Part shown: one piece after another, positions 46,541 to 57,169 of the stretch
Numbering within the stretch: position 1 is the first letter of the stretch
Layout of the letters: each line of letters begins with the position of its first letter
Assembly (NCBI GenBank): GCA_026874595.1
Contig: CM049317.1
Span: 75,422,891 to 75,486,890, forward strand
From: Sipunculus nudus
Taxonomy: Eukaryota > Annelida > Sipuncula > Golfingiida > Sipunculidae
Direction: 5' to 3'
Length of the DNA stretch: 64,000 nt
Notes under the pieces: model-generated
Database searches by the model: none
The model's input: the letters and a program-made list of their open reading frames with translations, nothing else
Told to the model about the DNA's origin: nothing
Position numbers and translations under genes: made by a program

Positions 46541-48072
46541 CAGCCTTGAGTCTGGTCAGCATAGGACTGTGGTGGGAAGGCTCTTGCCGTGGGACAATAT
46601 CGTGCCATGTGTCCCCAGCCTTGGCACCTGAAACATTCTCCCGCAAAATACGCCTTACCAGGTTCAACACCCATTCCCTGAGTGTCACCTCTGGTTTTAC
46701 CAAAATAGCCAGTCGTACTTAGCCCTTCCAATCTTCCCTGATTGGGAGCTCGTTGACTGTGAAACTGAGAGCTCAAATCAAACGATTGGACGCCTGGAGT
46801 CCTAATGCGACTGTCCTGCGGCCTATGCTGCCGATCTCTATGAGACCCGATACGACCGCCCTGCGGTCTATGCTGCTCGTCTTCCTTAGACACCAAACGA
46901 CCTTTCTGTGGCCTATGCAGCTCGTCTTTCCCAGACATTATACGCCCTCCTTGGGGTCTAACAAAACGTTGATCACCAGGCAACTGAAACTTGTCACTGG
47001 AGAATAATTCATGCACCTGCTGCAAGACGCTCTGGGTAATTTCCTGACACATGGACTGTAACCGGTCCTCTGTTACAAACTGGGGCCGACTTCCCAGGTT
47101 GCTTGGTTGATCCAGCCCACTGTTCCCTTCCACTCTCCTGGCGGTTAAAGGCTTCTTCTTGAGCGATCTACAACACTCATGCCATTCTATTAAATCCAGT
47201 GCCTCTTCAACACTTGCTGGTCGCTTGCTCATTACATCATAGACCAGTGTAGGATCAGGCAATCCCTTGACGATATATTCGGTTAACATACTATTGTATA
47301 GCTGACTTCCCTCAAGTCCAGGGTAAGCTTTGGCCATAGTCTCTCCTACCCGAGCCGCATACTCAGGTAAAGTCTCACGAGACTCTTTCTTTATCATGGT
47401 CAGCGTTGCTCTATGAGTTTCTGGCAAAACATTATCTCCATATCTTCTCCGCAGAGCCGACACTAAGTCACTCAACTTTGTTCTGGTGGGGGCAGGTAGA
47501 CGTGAAACATAGGCCAAAGCCCCTTCTTGGAGACTTGACATCAAATATCCTAATTGTTTCTCACTATTCCAGCCAAATTGTGTCGCCAAAAATTCAAACT
47601 GAACCCAAAAGGATTCCCAGTCCTGCTTTCCATTAAAGGTAGGTAGTCGTGGTTTAGGCTCCAGTATTGTAGGTAGGGCTGGGATGCTCATCTGTTGAAC
47701 AGGGGTAGAAATGCTCCGCTGCATTATTTCGAACCCTGGGTTAGGTGCATTCCGGTCACCAATATGGGCTGGGGGGCTGGTCACTGGTGCCTCAGTCTTA
47801 TCCTGCTGGTTGACCCTTATACTTGTACTCTCCAGTAAATGTAACATATCTCCAGCAGCCTGTCTATCCAAATTCCCATCCTCCTCCTGAGTGTCAGTTG
47901 GGGTTTCAGCCAGGGGATCATTGGTCAGTTGGGGCCTTGTTTGTTTTGGCTGAGCTGACAGGGGAACGTCTGCCTCAGGAGCCCTGCTGGCCAGATCCAT
48001 CACATCACTATCATCATTCTCCCTGGCTTTATGCTGGGGCCTCAAGTTGTACCCTTTCTGTTCTGATGTCAT
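46531..48072 (-). CDS. gag: Gag polyprotein
   Basis: 513 residues. The start MTSEQKGYNLRP follows the primer site by about 120 bases. The centre has a retrotransposon gag domain (PTFNGKQDWESFWVQFE onward, about 145-300). Next comes an Arg/Gln-rich region with four copies of an HRPQ-x-GRI motif spaced about 16 residues. A CCHC zinc knuckle (CFRCQGWGHMARYC, 480-493) lies near the end. It forms the nucleocapsid-like particle and binds RNA. It ends on TAG inside the frameshift signal. Confidence 0.93.
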   Translation of the reverse strand: MTSEQKGYNLRPQHKARENDDSDVMDLASRAPEADVPLSAQPKQTRPQLTNDPLAETPTDTQEEDGNLDRQAAGDMLHLLESTSIRVNQQDKTEAPVTSPPAHIGDRNAPNPGFEIMQRSISTPVQQMSIPALPTILEPKPRLPTFNGKQDWESFWVQFEFLATQFGWNSEKQLGYLMSSLQEGALAYVSRLPAPTRTKLSDLVSALRRRYGDNVLPETHRATLTMIKKESRETLPEYAARVGETMAKAYPGLEGSQLYNSMLTEYIVKGLPDPTLVYDVMSKRPASVEEALDLIEWHECCRSLKKKPLTARRVEGNSGLDQPSNLGSRPQFVTEDRLQSMCQEITQSVLQQVHELFSSDKFQLPGDQRFVRPQGGRIMSGKDELHRPQKGRLVSKEDEQHRPQGGRIGSHRDRQHRPQDSRIRTPGVQSFDLSSQFHSQRAPNQGRLEGLSTTGYFGKTRGDTQGMGVEPGKAYFAGECFRCQGWGHMARYCPTARAFPPQSYADQTQGCLN

Positions 48073-48190
48073 GATGGCAGATGGCTGGACAGACAGATGG
48101 AGGGAGGAATAAAATACTAATTATAGTAGCAGAATGCATGAGTTCGTTTTGCTAATTTTTTAAAACTGTTCCCCAGTCCTAATAACAAAT

Positions 48191-48208
48191 ATCCCACTTC
48201 TGACACCA
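48191..48208 (-). other. Primer-binding site (tRNA-Leu)
   Basis: The minus strand reads TGGTGTCAGAAGTGGGAT, two bases after the 5' LTR. It is complementary to the 3' end of animal tRNA-Leu including CCA. Confidence 0.88.
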
Positions 48209-48210
48209 GT

Positions 48211-50502
48211 TGTCGCGGGCCTGGCCTGCCAGTTTTACCCGGCAGACCAGGACATTCTGCTGCTGTAACCATTTACTAGGATTCTGGTATTTTCCAATTT
48301 GTCAGGATGGCCTTATTTATCCAAGGGGATGAACGGAATTAATAAGCTTACTGAGGATTAGTTATTTAGGGCGTATAAATTTTAGTTGCTATCCTAGGGG
48401 CGGAGAATACCACCACATAGGCAGTTATTAGGCACACACACACAGTCTCTCATTTAAAAGACAACAATTCATGGAATAAGCTTTAAGATTGTTAACAAAA
48501 CCCACATATATACAGTTACTCCTATACTATAGGAGATATGAAACTATACTCTTCGCTTTTGAATATTAGCCCTGGATCAGCACTTAGTCCTCTAGAATAA
48601 CATCTACCCCTTTTTACTACACTCAGTCCTTACATTGCTTATGGAACCTTTGTGATACATCTGTGGCCCACTTGTGGCGCACTTGTGGCCCACTGGTGGC
48701 CAGTCCATAATCTACCAGCCCTCGATGAACTTACATATAGACAAAATTTATAAATGTATCTAAACAGAATGGTAATAATGCCTGTGGCGCATTTGTGGCA
48801 CACTTGTGGCCCACTTGTGGCCAGTCAATATAATCTAACACCCCAAGTTTATTTAGCTTATGGAGAAACTTGTGATTTATTTACACGACACGTTAATATT
48901 GCCTGTGGCGCATTTGTGACACACTTGCGGCCCACTCGTGACCCAGTGGCCACTTGTGACCAAGTGGCCACTTGTGGCCCACTTGTGACCCACTTGTGAC
49001 CCACTTGTGACCCAGTGGCCACTTGTGGCGCACATGTGACCCAGTGGCCACATTTGTGTCACAACCTTGGCCCAACTTATATAAGTTCTATTATAAACTG
49101 TTATTTGTAGCCAAAAAATACCTACATGGCGTAGGTTAGCCGGGGACCTGTTCAATCAAGTTCAGAGAACCTGAGAGAGGCTCCTCAGCTCAAGGTCCCC
49201 TCCCTTTTATAGGGTACAGATGGTGACCTCTTGGTGACCCCATAAATTAACTTAGTCACAAGTGGCCAAAACTACTCAAACGGACTTGTTTGATAGTTGC
49301 TATATTACCTGTAATTAAATTAGCCCTGAACAACCACTTTCAGGTATATGTATCGAGAAATACGACGCTGAATACTAAGAATTAACCATAAAATATATAC
49401 TCTACTTTGTCTAACGTGATCCGGCTGACAGCCAATCACGGACCAGTTAGTCGGCCCCGTGACACGGCGACCTGGAAAGTAGTCCCGGCCGGTTGTATCC
49501 AAGCGCAAAACAGCTGATTCGCAACATGGTTTTGTCACGGAAAAAAATGGATTTTATCATGAATGACACCGGTCCTGTCGCCAATAGAAATTATCTGTTG
49601 GGTATATGGAAGGTCCGACGGCCGAGGTAAGACCAACAGACGCTGAATTATTTGGTAAAATAAGTGTTTCCTCATTATCGCTCGGTCCGCTTCAGCCGTG
49701 ACAACGCCATGTGCTCACATTATCTCATGCTGACAGTTACACGAATATTTCCTACAACAACAACGATTACTTGTTAAAATACTAGGACTAATGAGATTAT
49801 AAAGGCCTGAGAATTCTTATACATAAGATATTATCCCGGTATTATATGATGATGACCGTGACGGCGCTCACAGGCTACCGGTAGCGGCGTAAACAGGCAT
49901 GGTTCCGAGTGACGGTTCCTCATCATAATATTATTTATACATCGTCAGTGAGAGATTATTGACTGTACTGTCAATATTAACGAGATTAAAACAGTTCTAG
50001 AAATTGACTTTACTGTCAATGTAAATTATAACTGATACTAGTATTAATAAAACAGTTCTAGGGATTGACCTTGCTGTCAGTACTTATGATGGTAAAACAG
50101 TGCTAGAAATTGACTGTACTGTCAATGTAAATAAAAACTGAAAGTGACACTCGTGATAGTAAAACAATTCTAGATATTGACTGTACTGTCAATGTAAATG
50201 ATAATTGATAGTAAAACCATTCTATGCATTTACAGTATTGTCAATACTATAATATTAAGGCACTCATGTGGACACATATATAGATATTGGAATACCATTT
50301 GGGAGTTATTGACTGTACTGTCAATACACCCTACATATATATGTTGATGGTGGGTAAAACAGTAATAATCCTCCAATTATTACTGCGAATATAGTTACTA
50401 TATAGTGAAACCCTACGAAATATAATAATTAATCTTTAGGTTAAAGATTAATTATTATATGTTACTAAAGCTAATAACGGTTTTAAAAAAATAACCGTGA
50501 CA
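48211..50502 (-). repeat. 5' LTR (2292 bp)
   Basis: Same length as the 3' LTR, offset 10,188 bases. Substitutions noticed at 48988, 49129 and 50079. As the upstream copy, it would carry the active promoter of the element. Confidence 0.96.
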
Positions 50503-50506
50503 GTAG
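50503..50506. repeat. Target-site duplication GTAG (right)
   Basis: Matches the four bases before the left LTR. Confidence 0.85.
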
Positions 50507-52756
50507 CTTTATCATATCGTCATCCTGAGCGGGGTCCTCTGTGGCAAGTAGTTTAATACTCCAAGGTTGGAGTCACGGCTACCCACGTGACCATCATATA
50601 CTTCTCTCTTTATTTTCTGCTTCTGTTATTGAACAATAGACATGCCCTGGTCCCTCCTTCCACTCGTGTTTACAAATCTGTAGTAAAGATGCTCTCTGAA
50701 AATACAAAAGAGATGTTGTATGTGAAATTCCATCAAAAAGAGTTTATATGACAGAATTTTGTGCAGGATTTTGTGTACTTTGAATCACAGCATATATGGC
50801 TGAATAGCTCATCCTGGTGAATTTTATTTTAGATGCTAAACTGGAATTGTAATTTACATAATATTCATATTTCTCAGATTATTAAGCTGACTTAGGGGAG
50901 GCCTCCTTCAACTCATCTCCCATAACCTGTGCATTCCATATTACTAAATTAACACCTGAGTATATACAGACTAGCACGGCAATTCAAACCTTATAAATTT
51001 ACACTTGTGCAGAAAACAGTGTGAAAATTATCAGACTATTTATTATATTTATAAATGGGATTCAAAATATATTAATGGTCAATTACCATATGATCATTTG
51101 CAACCAGTCCCTCCACATGGCTCCAACAAGGCTTGAGGTACATATATCTCTATAGCTGTCTGGGTGTAGGATAGCTGCAGGAGTAAAAGGATGTATTGAC
51201 AACTTGTATGTACACACACACACACACACCCTCACACACACACACACACATATATATATAATTACAAAAATGTCATTTATCAATCAGTTGTTTGAATAAA
51301 TCTGTAATTAAATAATATTGTACTCTCATTCAGTTGGTCTACATAGCCCAGGGTCTATTTCAACCATTCAGTGAAATTAAACGTATTGAATTGTAGCCGA
51401 GAAGTGACTTATCATCTCTCCCATTTAGTCAGTAAGGCCATGGGTATAAATAAGGTGACTATATTGTGATCACTATTGTCTTCTCGTAGACGTGTAGAGA
51501 TATACGAGGAGAAATTCTGAGAATATATATGTCGCAGAGACCTAATTTATATTCCACAAAAAAAAAAAAAAAACAGAAGGGACATATCAGCAGGTGAAGC
51601 TTTAACCTCATGGGTCTTAAGGGTTTTTTTTTCGTGTGCCTTTTGAACGGCCTGACAGACAATGGACCTAAAATCAGCTAATCATCAATCCGATTGACTG
51701 ACCGGCACAACAATAGTATTACCAGTATTACAATTATTATTTTTGTCTCTACAAAAGTGTCGGGAGAACTGTATATCAGACTCTAAGACCAGGCTGGTCT
51801 GGCGTTTTTCAATTTTATCGACTGGCAACTGTCACATTACACTAATGCTGTTTTCATTATCACCAAAGATCCTTCTGTATGTTACGAAATATTTACAGAA
51901 CTTAATGTGTCCAAATAAACGACATTTGTTAATCAGTATGTAATTACTAAACAGCAGAAATGAGTTCAGCAAATTCAATCATTTAACCCTCAATGTGTAA
52001 AATAAAATTGTTTTCAAATACTGTAATGCACATGCTATTATTAAATCACGTAACCTTAACATAACATGTCATAATGGTCAGAGAGCCCTGTTTCCTAAAG
52101 GACTGCAGATGATATTTTATCAATTTCATTAAATATTTATCAAGTACATATTTATTAAATATTAAATATTAAATATTATGAAATACATATCAGGATTTTA
52201 ACATGAGGGAGACAGGAGATTTAAAGACCATAAACGTGTTAGCAGGAGGTTATAAAGTTGCAAGTGTGTATTGCTTGACAAGTGGCGACATCTGTGACCA
52301 GTTTTCATCACTACAATGCCTGAGGGTGAAAACAATATTCGCAATTTTTTATTATACCTAAGCCACGAAGATATCTTATTTTCCATTGCTTTGTTAGCAA
52401 CTTTATACCCAATTTATGTACAGAATTTGAAGGGATTTTGTTAAGGGTTGGGTAATACAAGGAACAATCTATTAACTTTTGGGTTTAAGCTGGATTACCT
52501 TAATATGTTTGATATCCAGTTAAGTTCAGCTGTGACCAGTTGCGATTCTTTTATCCCTGATAAGAGGCCGCACCATTCATAGGTATTAGGGTAGCATTTG
52601 TTCAACAAATGACTTGGTGAACCTGTGTTACTGAAGCGTGAAACTGTCGTACAACACAGTAACCTTAATTTTCGGGATCCTGGCGGGTCTGTTAAGGTAG
52701 GCGCACCAACAGACACACACACATCTAATTACTTGTATGCAACCTCTTACATTTTT
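50507..52756. other. Intergenic with microsatellite and dispersed repeat
   Basis: No recognised gene. Holds (CA)n-(TA)n at 51214-51260 and the 195-bp repeat at 51303-51500; the rest is AT-rich. Confidence 0.45.
51303..51500 (+). repeat. 195-bp dispersed repeat, copy 1
   Basis: Shares CATTCAGTTGGTCTACATAG and TTGTAGCCGAGAAGTGACT with 55321-55523 in the same orientation, at high identity with small indels. Confidence 0.85.
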
Positions 52757-54390
52757 AGCTCAGCTGACTGTAAGTCATCTGAGCTATAGCGATCACTCTC
52801 CGGCCGTCGTCCGTCCGGCCGTCTGGCCGTTCGTCCGTTCACAGGGCACAAACTGTAACTGCTGGACCTAGAATCTTGTAACTTGACATCCTGGAAGATT
52901 CATAAAAAATCTCCTTGAAACCTGAAATTAGGTCTCTGTTACCCATATTCTTCGAGCTATGGGGCTCCGAAGTACTCCCCAGAATAATGGAAATTTGATA
53001 CAAAAGCTCAATTATCTGAACAACTGATGCAGTGATCACCGTGATTATTTGCATGGATATTGATAATGGAGCGTTTCATCAGTTTCTGCAGTCTGGTGGC
53101 GCCACCTGAATTTTTTCGATTTTTACGAATTTGTTTTCTTTTTTTTTAGACCTCTTAAGATGTGGTCATCTGTTAACAGGGCACAAATCGTAACGACTGG
53201 ACCTAGCTAGAATCTTCTCACTTGACCTGCGGGGAGGCCCATGAAAAGTCTCTGTGGAAACCTGAAATTAGGTCTCTGTTACCCATAACCTCTGAGCTAT
53301 GGGGTTCTGAAGTACCCCCCAGAATAATGGAAAATTTGATACAAAAGCTCAAGTATCTGAACGACTATTGTATTAATCACCATGATTCTTTGGGGCTCTG
53401 AAGTACCCCCCAGAATAATGCAAAATTTGATACAAAAGCTCAAGTATCTGAATAACTACTGCATTGATCACCATGATTCATTGCATGAATACTGATCATG
53501 GGATGTTCCATCACTTCCTGCAGACTGGTGGCGCCACCTGTATTTTCTCCAATTTTACGATTTTTTTCTATATTTTGAGACCTTCAAAGAAGCTGTCATC
53601 TGTTAATAGGGCACAAATCGTAACCGCTGGACCTGGATTCTTCTTACTTGACATCAAGAGAGGTCCATGAAAAGTCTCTATGGAAACCTGAAATTAGGTC
53701 TCTGTTACGCATATTCTTCCAGCTATAGGGCTTGTAAGTACTCCTAAGAATAATTAAAAATGTGATACAAAAGCTGCAGTATCTGAATAAATAATGTACT
53801 GATGGCCATGATTTTTTGCATTCATATTGATCATGAAGTGTTACATCAGTTCCTGCAGACTGGTGGCGCCACCTATTTTTTTTAATATGTACGCATTTTT
53901 TTCTCATTTTGAGACTTTCAAATAAAGCCTCATCTTGTAACAAGGCACAAATCGTAAACACTTGACCTAGAATCTTCATACTTGATATCTAGGGAGCTCC
54001 ATGAAAAGTCTTCATGGAAATCTGAAATTAGGTCTCTCATACCCATATCCTCTGAGCTATCGGGCTCATAAGTACCCCCGAAATAATTAAAAATGTGATA
54101 CAAAAACGGTGTTTGTTTCTGGAGAACTCCTCTGAGACCCTTGGACTGATCTTCCGTAACCCGGCATAGTTGTTCCCTCACCTATGTAGTTGTGCATAAC
54201 AAAGACAGGTGGCACCACCTGCAATCCTTTCTTGGCAGTCTGAATCTGGGTGTCTTTTAAATAACAGCGGATATCTCAAGAGTGGCTCAATGTATTGAGC
54301 TGAAAGTTAACATGTATATAGATCTTGGATCTCTCCATCTTGTAATCGAATTCAACAATCCTTGAATTCAGCTGAGCGTCATGGCCCATG
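52757..54390 (+). repeat. About 335-bp tandem repeat array, interspersed family
   Basis: It begins AGCTCAGCTGACTGTAAGTC followed by ATCTGAGCTATAGCGATCAC. Units containing GGGCACAAATCGTAAC begin near 52845, 53180, 53609 and 53943 (spacings about 335, 429 and 334). The long unit contains an extra internal duplication of about 90 bp (53300-53470). Most units close with CTGGTGGCGCCACCTG. A related shorter copy lies at 6660-7325 on the other strand. Confidence 0.85.
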
Positions 54391-54399
54391 GGCCACTAG

Positions 54400-56550
54400 T
54401 TTTCTTTTGCACTACCCCTTTCGTAGCATAATTATTCAACATAGTCACTTCGTAATGCTGATATAAAAATAGCATATTAAAATATACCTCTCTCTGAGAT
54501 GCATGATCATTTGCGATAATATATGTCTTATATCGCGTATAAGGTCATTTTGCCTGAATACAAAAGTTTACCAACAAACCATCCCGACACACGGACATCT
54601 CCAATTGACCTGTTTTATACGTTATGGTTCTGTGTGAGGGTAAACACAGCCCACGTGTGTCTGTTTACCATAATAGGACTGTGTGACCAGAGGCCGATCT
54701 TAAACATGCGCGGCAACTTTAATACAAGGAGAAGTTACATGAAAGAACATAAAACATGAGAAACACCGGGTTGAACCATAAACAAATTCTGATTTTTTTA
54801 AGTTGTGCGGTATGGCGATCTGATGATTAGTGCCGTCGCCTCCGTGGGGCAGTTGCCCCCCCCCCCCCCCCATCTGAGAATTCTCAGGCAATAACAAATT
54901 GGCCAATTTTATTATAGCATATATTTTATAAAATTTCCACACCGTGGAAGGGGGATCCCGAACCCCCCCCCCCCCTTTAGGGCTTCGCCCCTCGTTATGG
55001 TTCGTTCTGTCAAAGCATTTACTGCCCCCCCCCCCCCTTCTCATAATTTGTTCAGGCTACTCCGGGTGATCATTGGTCACGCCTGACTCCACTTTATTTC
55101 CACTCGATTACCGAAGCAGCCAAACAGTGTTTGAACGAAATATTCTTTCTGTTTTAAGGAGAGCACAATATGATTAAAGTATATTCAACAATCCCGGTTT
55201 GTGAACAGGTCCATTTAATGTTATATCATCGAACTTGGCAATGTAGTCAAAGCTGTTTTTTCCTTATATCTGCCCTGAGCCCACGGCTAAAGTAAGCTAT
55301 AATAAATGAACAGCCTATTGGGAATTAAATAATTTTGTTCTCTCATTCAGTTGGTCTACATAGCCCAGGGTCTATTTCAACCAACAAATAAAATTAAACG
55401 TATTAAATTGTAGCCGAGAAGTGACTATCATCTCTCCCATTTATAGTCAGTAAGGCCATGGGTATGAATAAGGTGACTATTTTTATGATCACTATTGTCT
55501 TCTCGTGGTCGTGTCAAGAGATATAAAATTATTTAACAAAAATATCATTAACTTCTTAAAGCAAAGCTAAAAGAAGAGTTTTGTAACATATACTCTTAAA
55601 TTTTTGTTATCTCAAAGAAAGAGATGCACCAAAAAGAGATAACAATAGTATGAATGGTCACACTAAATTATGAATCCTTCCATGAAGTTAAAGGATTGTG
55701 CTGTTATAGATTTTACACTGTGTTTCACGATGGATTCAGTGTCCAATATTGACGTTTATTAATACGCTTCTTTTCCATATCAGGCAAATATATGTTGTAA
55801 ATCTAGATGCATATTTATCAGTCTTCTTGTTTTTCCCCTAGCCCTCTAAGTTTTAGTTAATGAGCAGATTAACCCTGACATTCATACTTAGTAGAAGTCC
55901 ACCCCTTTCACTTTAACTTTTTAAATATTTCAGTAGAAGGAATCAGAAGATCTGAAATGTTTATATTTTCCCTACAAGGTTAAAACATATTGCTTTTATA
56001 TAAAAATGATTGTATATATATATTGAAAATCTATGTTATCCATTAAATAATCTATTAATGTTTTGTATGAACTATAGTTCAAATTGCTGCGAAAACATCC
56101 TACTATTGATATTCTTATGCAGAGTCACTGACCCACTCACCTATAACAAGCAGGCAACTTTGCATACTAATTTCATAGTGTGTATTATACCAAACCAGAC
56201 GTATGTTATTATTTAGAGATGTATTAAAATCTGTTTTCATTCCAATTCTTAGGTTATCCATAAAGGTTTATAATATGAAACATGACCTATGTACAGTTGT
56301 GCGGAAACTTTATTATTGACATTACAACCCTTTGCATAATAACGTTTCTGAAAAAGATTTTTTTTATTAAAGATGCTGATTGCGTGCTTAACTTTCTTGA
56401 AACTTGCTGTCCGGGTCGGCAGTGGACTGAAAGAAAGAATTGTGTTTGTGTGTGTGTGGGGGGGGGGGGGGGTTGAATAAATGGTAGTAATTACGAAGCG
56501 GAGAGGGTCTAATTATTTTTCTCTGACTGCGGGGCGGGATGGGGGCTAAC
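54400..56550. other. Intergenic with homopolymer C/G tracts
   Basis: No recognised gene. C tracts occur at 54857-54872, 54964-54976 and 55025-55037, and a G tract at 56458-56473. A repeat at about 54625-54690 resembles 15317-15380. Confidence 0.4.
55321..55523 (+). repeat. 195-bp dispersed repeat, copy 2
   Basis: Direct copy of 51303-51500, about 4 kb away, with the tandem array 52757-54390 between them. Confidence 0.85.
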
Positions 56551-56551
56551 A

Positions 56552-57166
56552 ATGCGTGATGAGGGGGCGGGTGAGGCTTTATTTTTTCAGCAGGCGCAGG
56601 ACCGAAATGGACGTACAAATGTAGTTTTCCATTTGCCCACAAGGAAGCATCATTTACCTCATATATGGTTTATATTTGATCCCCTTAATACAAAAAAAAA
56701 ATCTTTTCATGTGGCACTTTGGATGTTTGACAACATTTACTATATCATGTCCTTTATCTCTCTGTTGTTAAATTTGAAGTTGCTCCTCATTGTGTTTAGT
56801 CTAGGCATGCACTTAAAGGTCAAAGCTTTACAGTCGTCAAAGGAGAGGGAGATAACCCTTGCATTGAAAGGTCAACACATTCTGATATCTAATAAGCCTT
56901 ATACTGTTTCTGACATGCTTCAAGGACTTCCTGTATTAAACAATATCAAGTTGGACATAACGTTAATTATACATTTAATTCAAGTGTCATGTCATATGTT
57001 CATGTGTGGGTCATTCCGCAGTAAAATGAGCAAATACCTATTATCTGGTCTCTCTTCATTCACTCGTCAGCAAATAGTTAAAGGTTTTACACAAATACAT
57101 ATAGTAAAATACCTTGGCAAGGTTCTCCATCTAATCCAAAACAGACATCAAAGGATGAATTATTAA
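56552..57166 (+). CDS. Unidentified open frame (204 codons)
   Basis: It is the longest frame right of the LTR element. It has a hydrophobic stretch (about residues 62-85) and a mixed C-terminal part. No motif is recognised, the N-terminal part overlaps a GC-rich repeat-like segment, and no splice context is evident. It may be transposon-derived or chance. Confidence 0.2.
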   Translation: MRDEGAGEALFFQQAQDRNGRTNVVFHLPTRKHHLPHIWFIFDPLNTKKKSFHVALWMFDNIYYIMSFISLLLNLKLLLIVFSLGMHLKVKALQSSKEREITLALKGQHILISNKPYTVSDMLQGLPVLNNIKLDITLIIHLIQVSCHMFMCGSFRSKMSKYLLSGLSSFTRQQIVKGFTQIHIVKYLGKVLHLIQNRHQRMNY

Positions 57167-57169
57167 TTG

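Larger units (their letters stand above)
38023..50502 (-). mobile_element. Complete, young gypsy-type LTR retrotransposon with a zinc-finger third ORF
   Basis: 12,480 bp, read on the minus strand: 5' LTR (50502-48211), tRNA-Leu primer site, gag (48072-46531), pol in the -1 frame (to 42473), ORF3 (42271-40664), polypurine tract, 3' LTR (40314-38023). The LTRs have equal length, with only three substitutions noticed; all three frames are intact and there is a 4-bp target duplication. This indicates recent insertion and possible competence. The order PR-RT-RNaseH-IN with GPY/F-like end and no chromodomain places it in Ty3/gypsy. The closest lineage was not determined. Confidence 0.96.
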
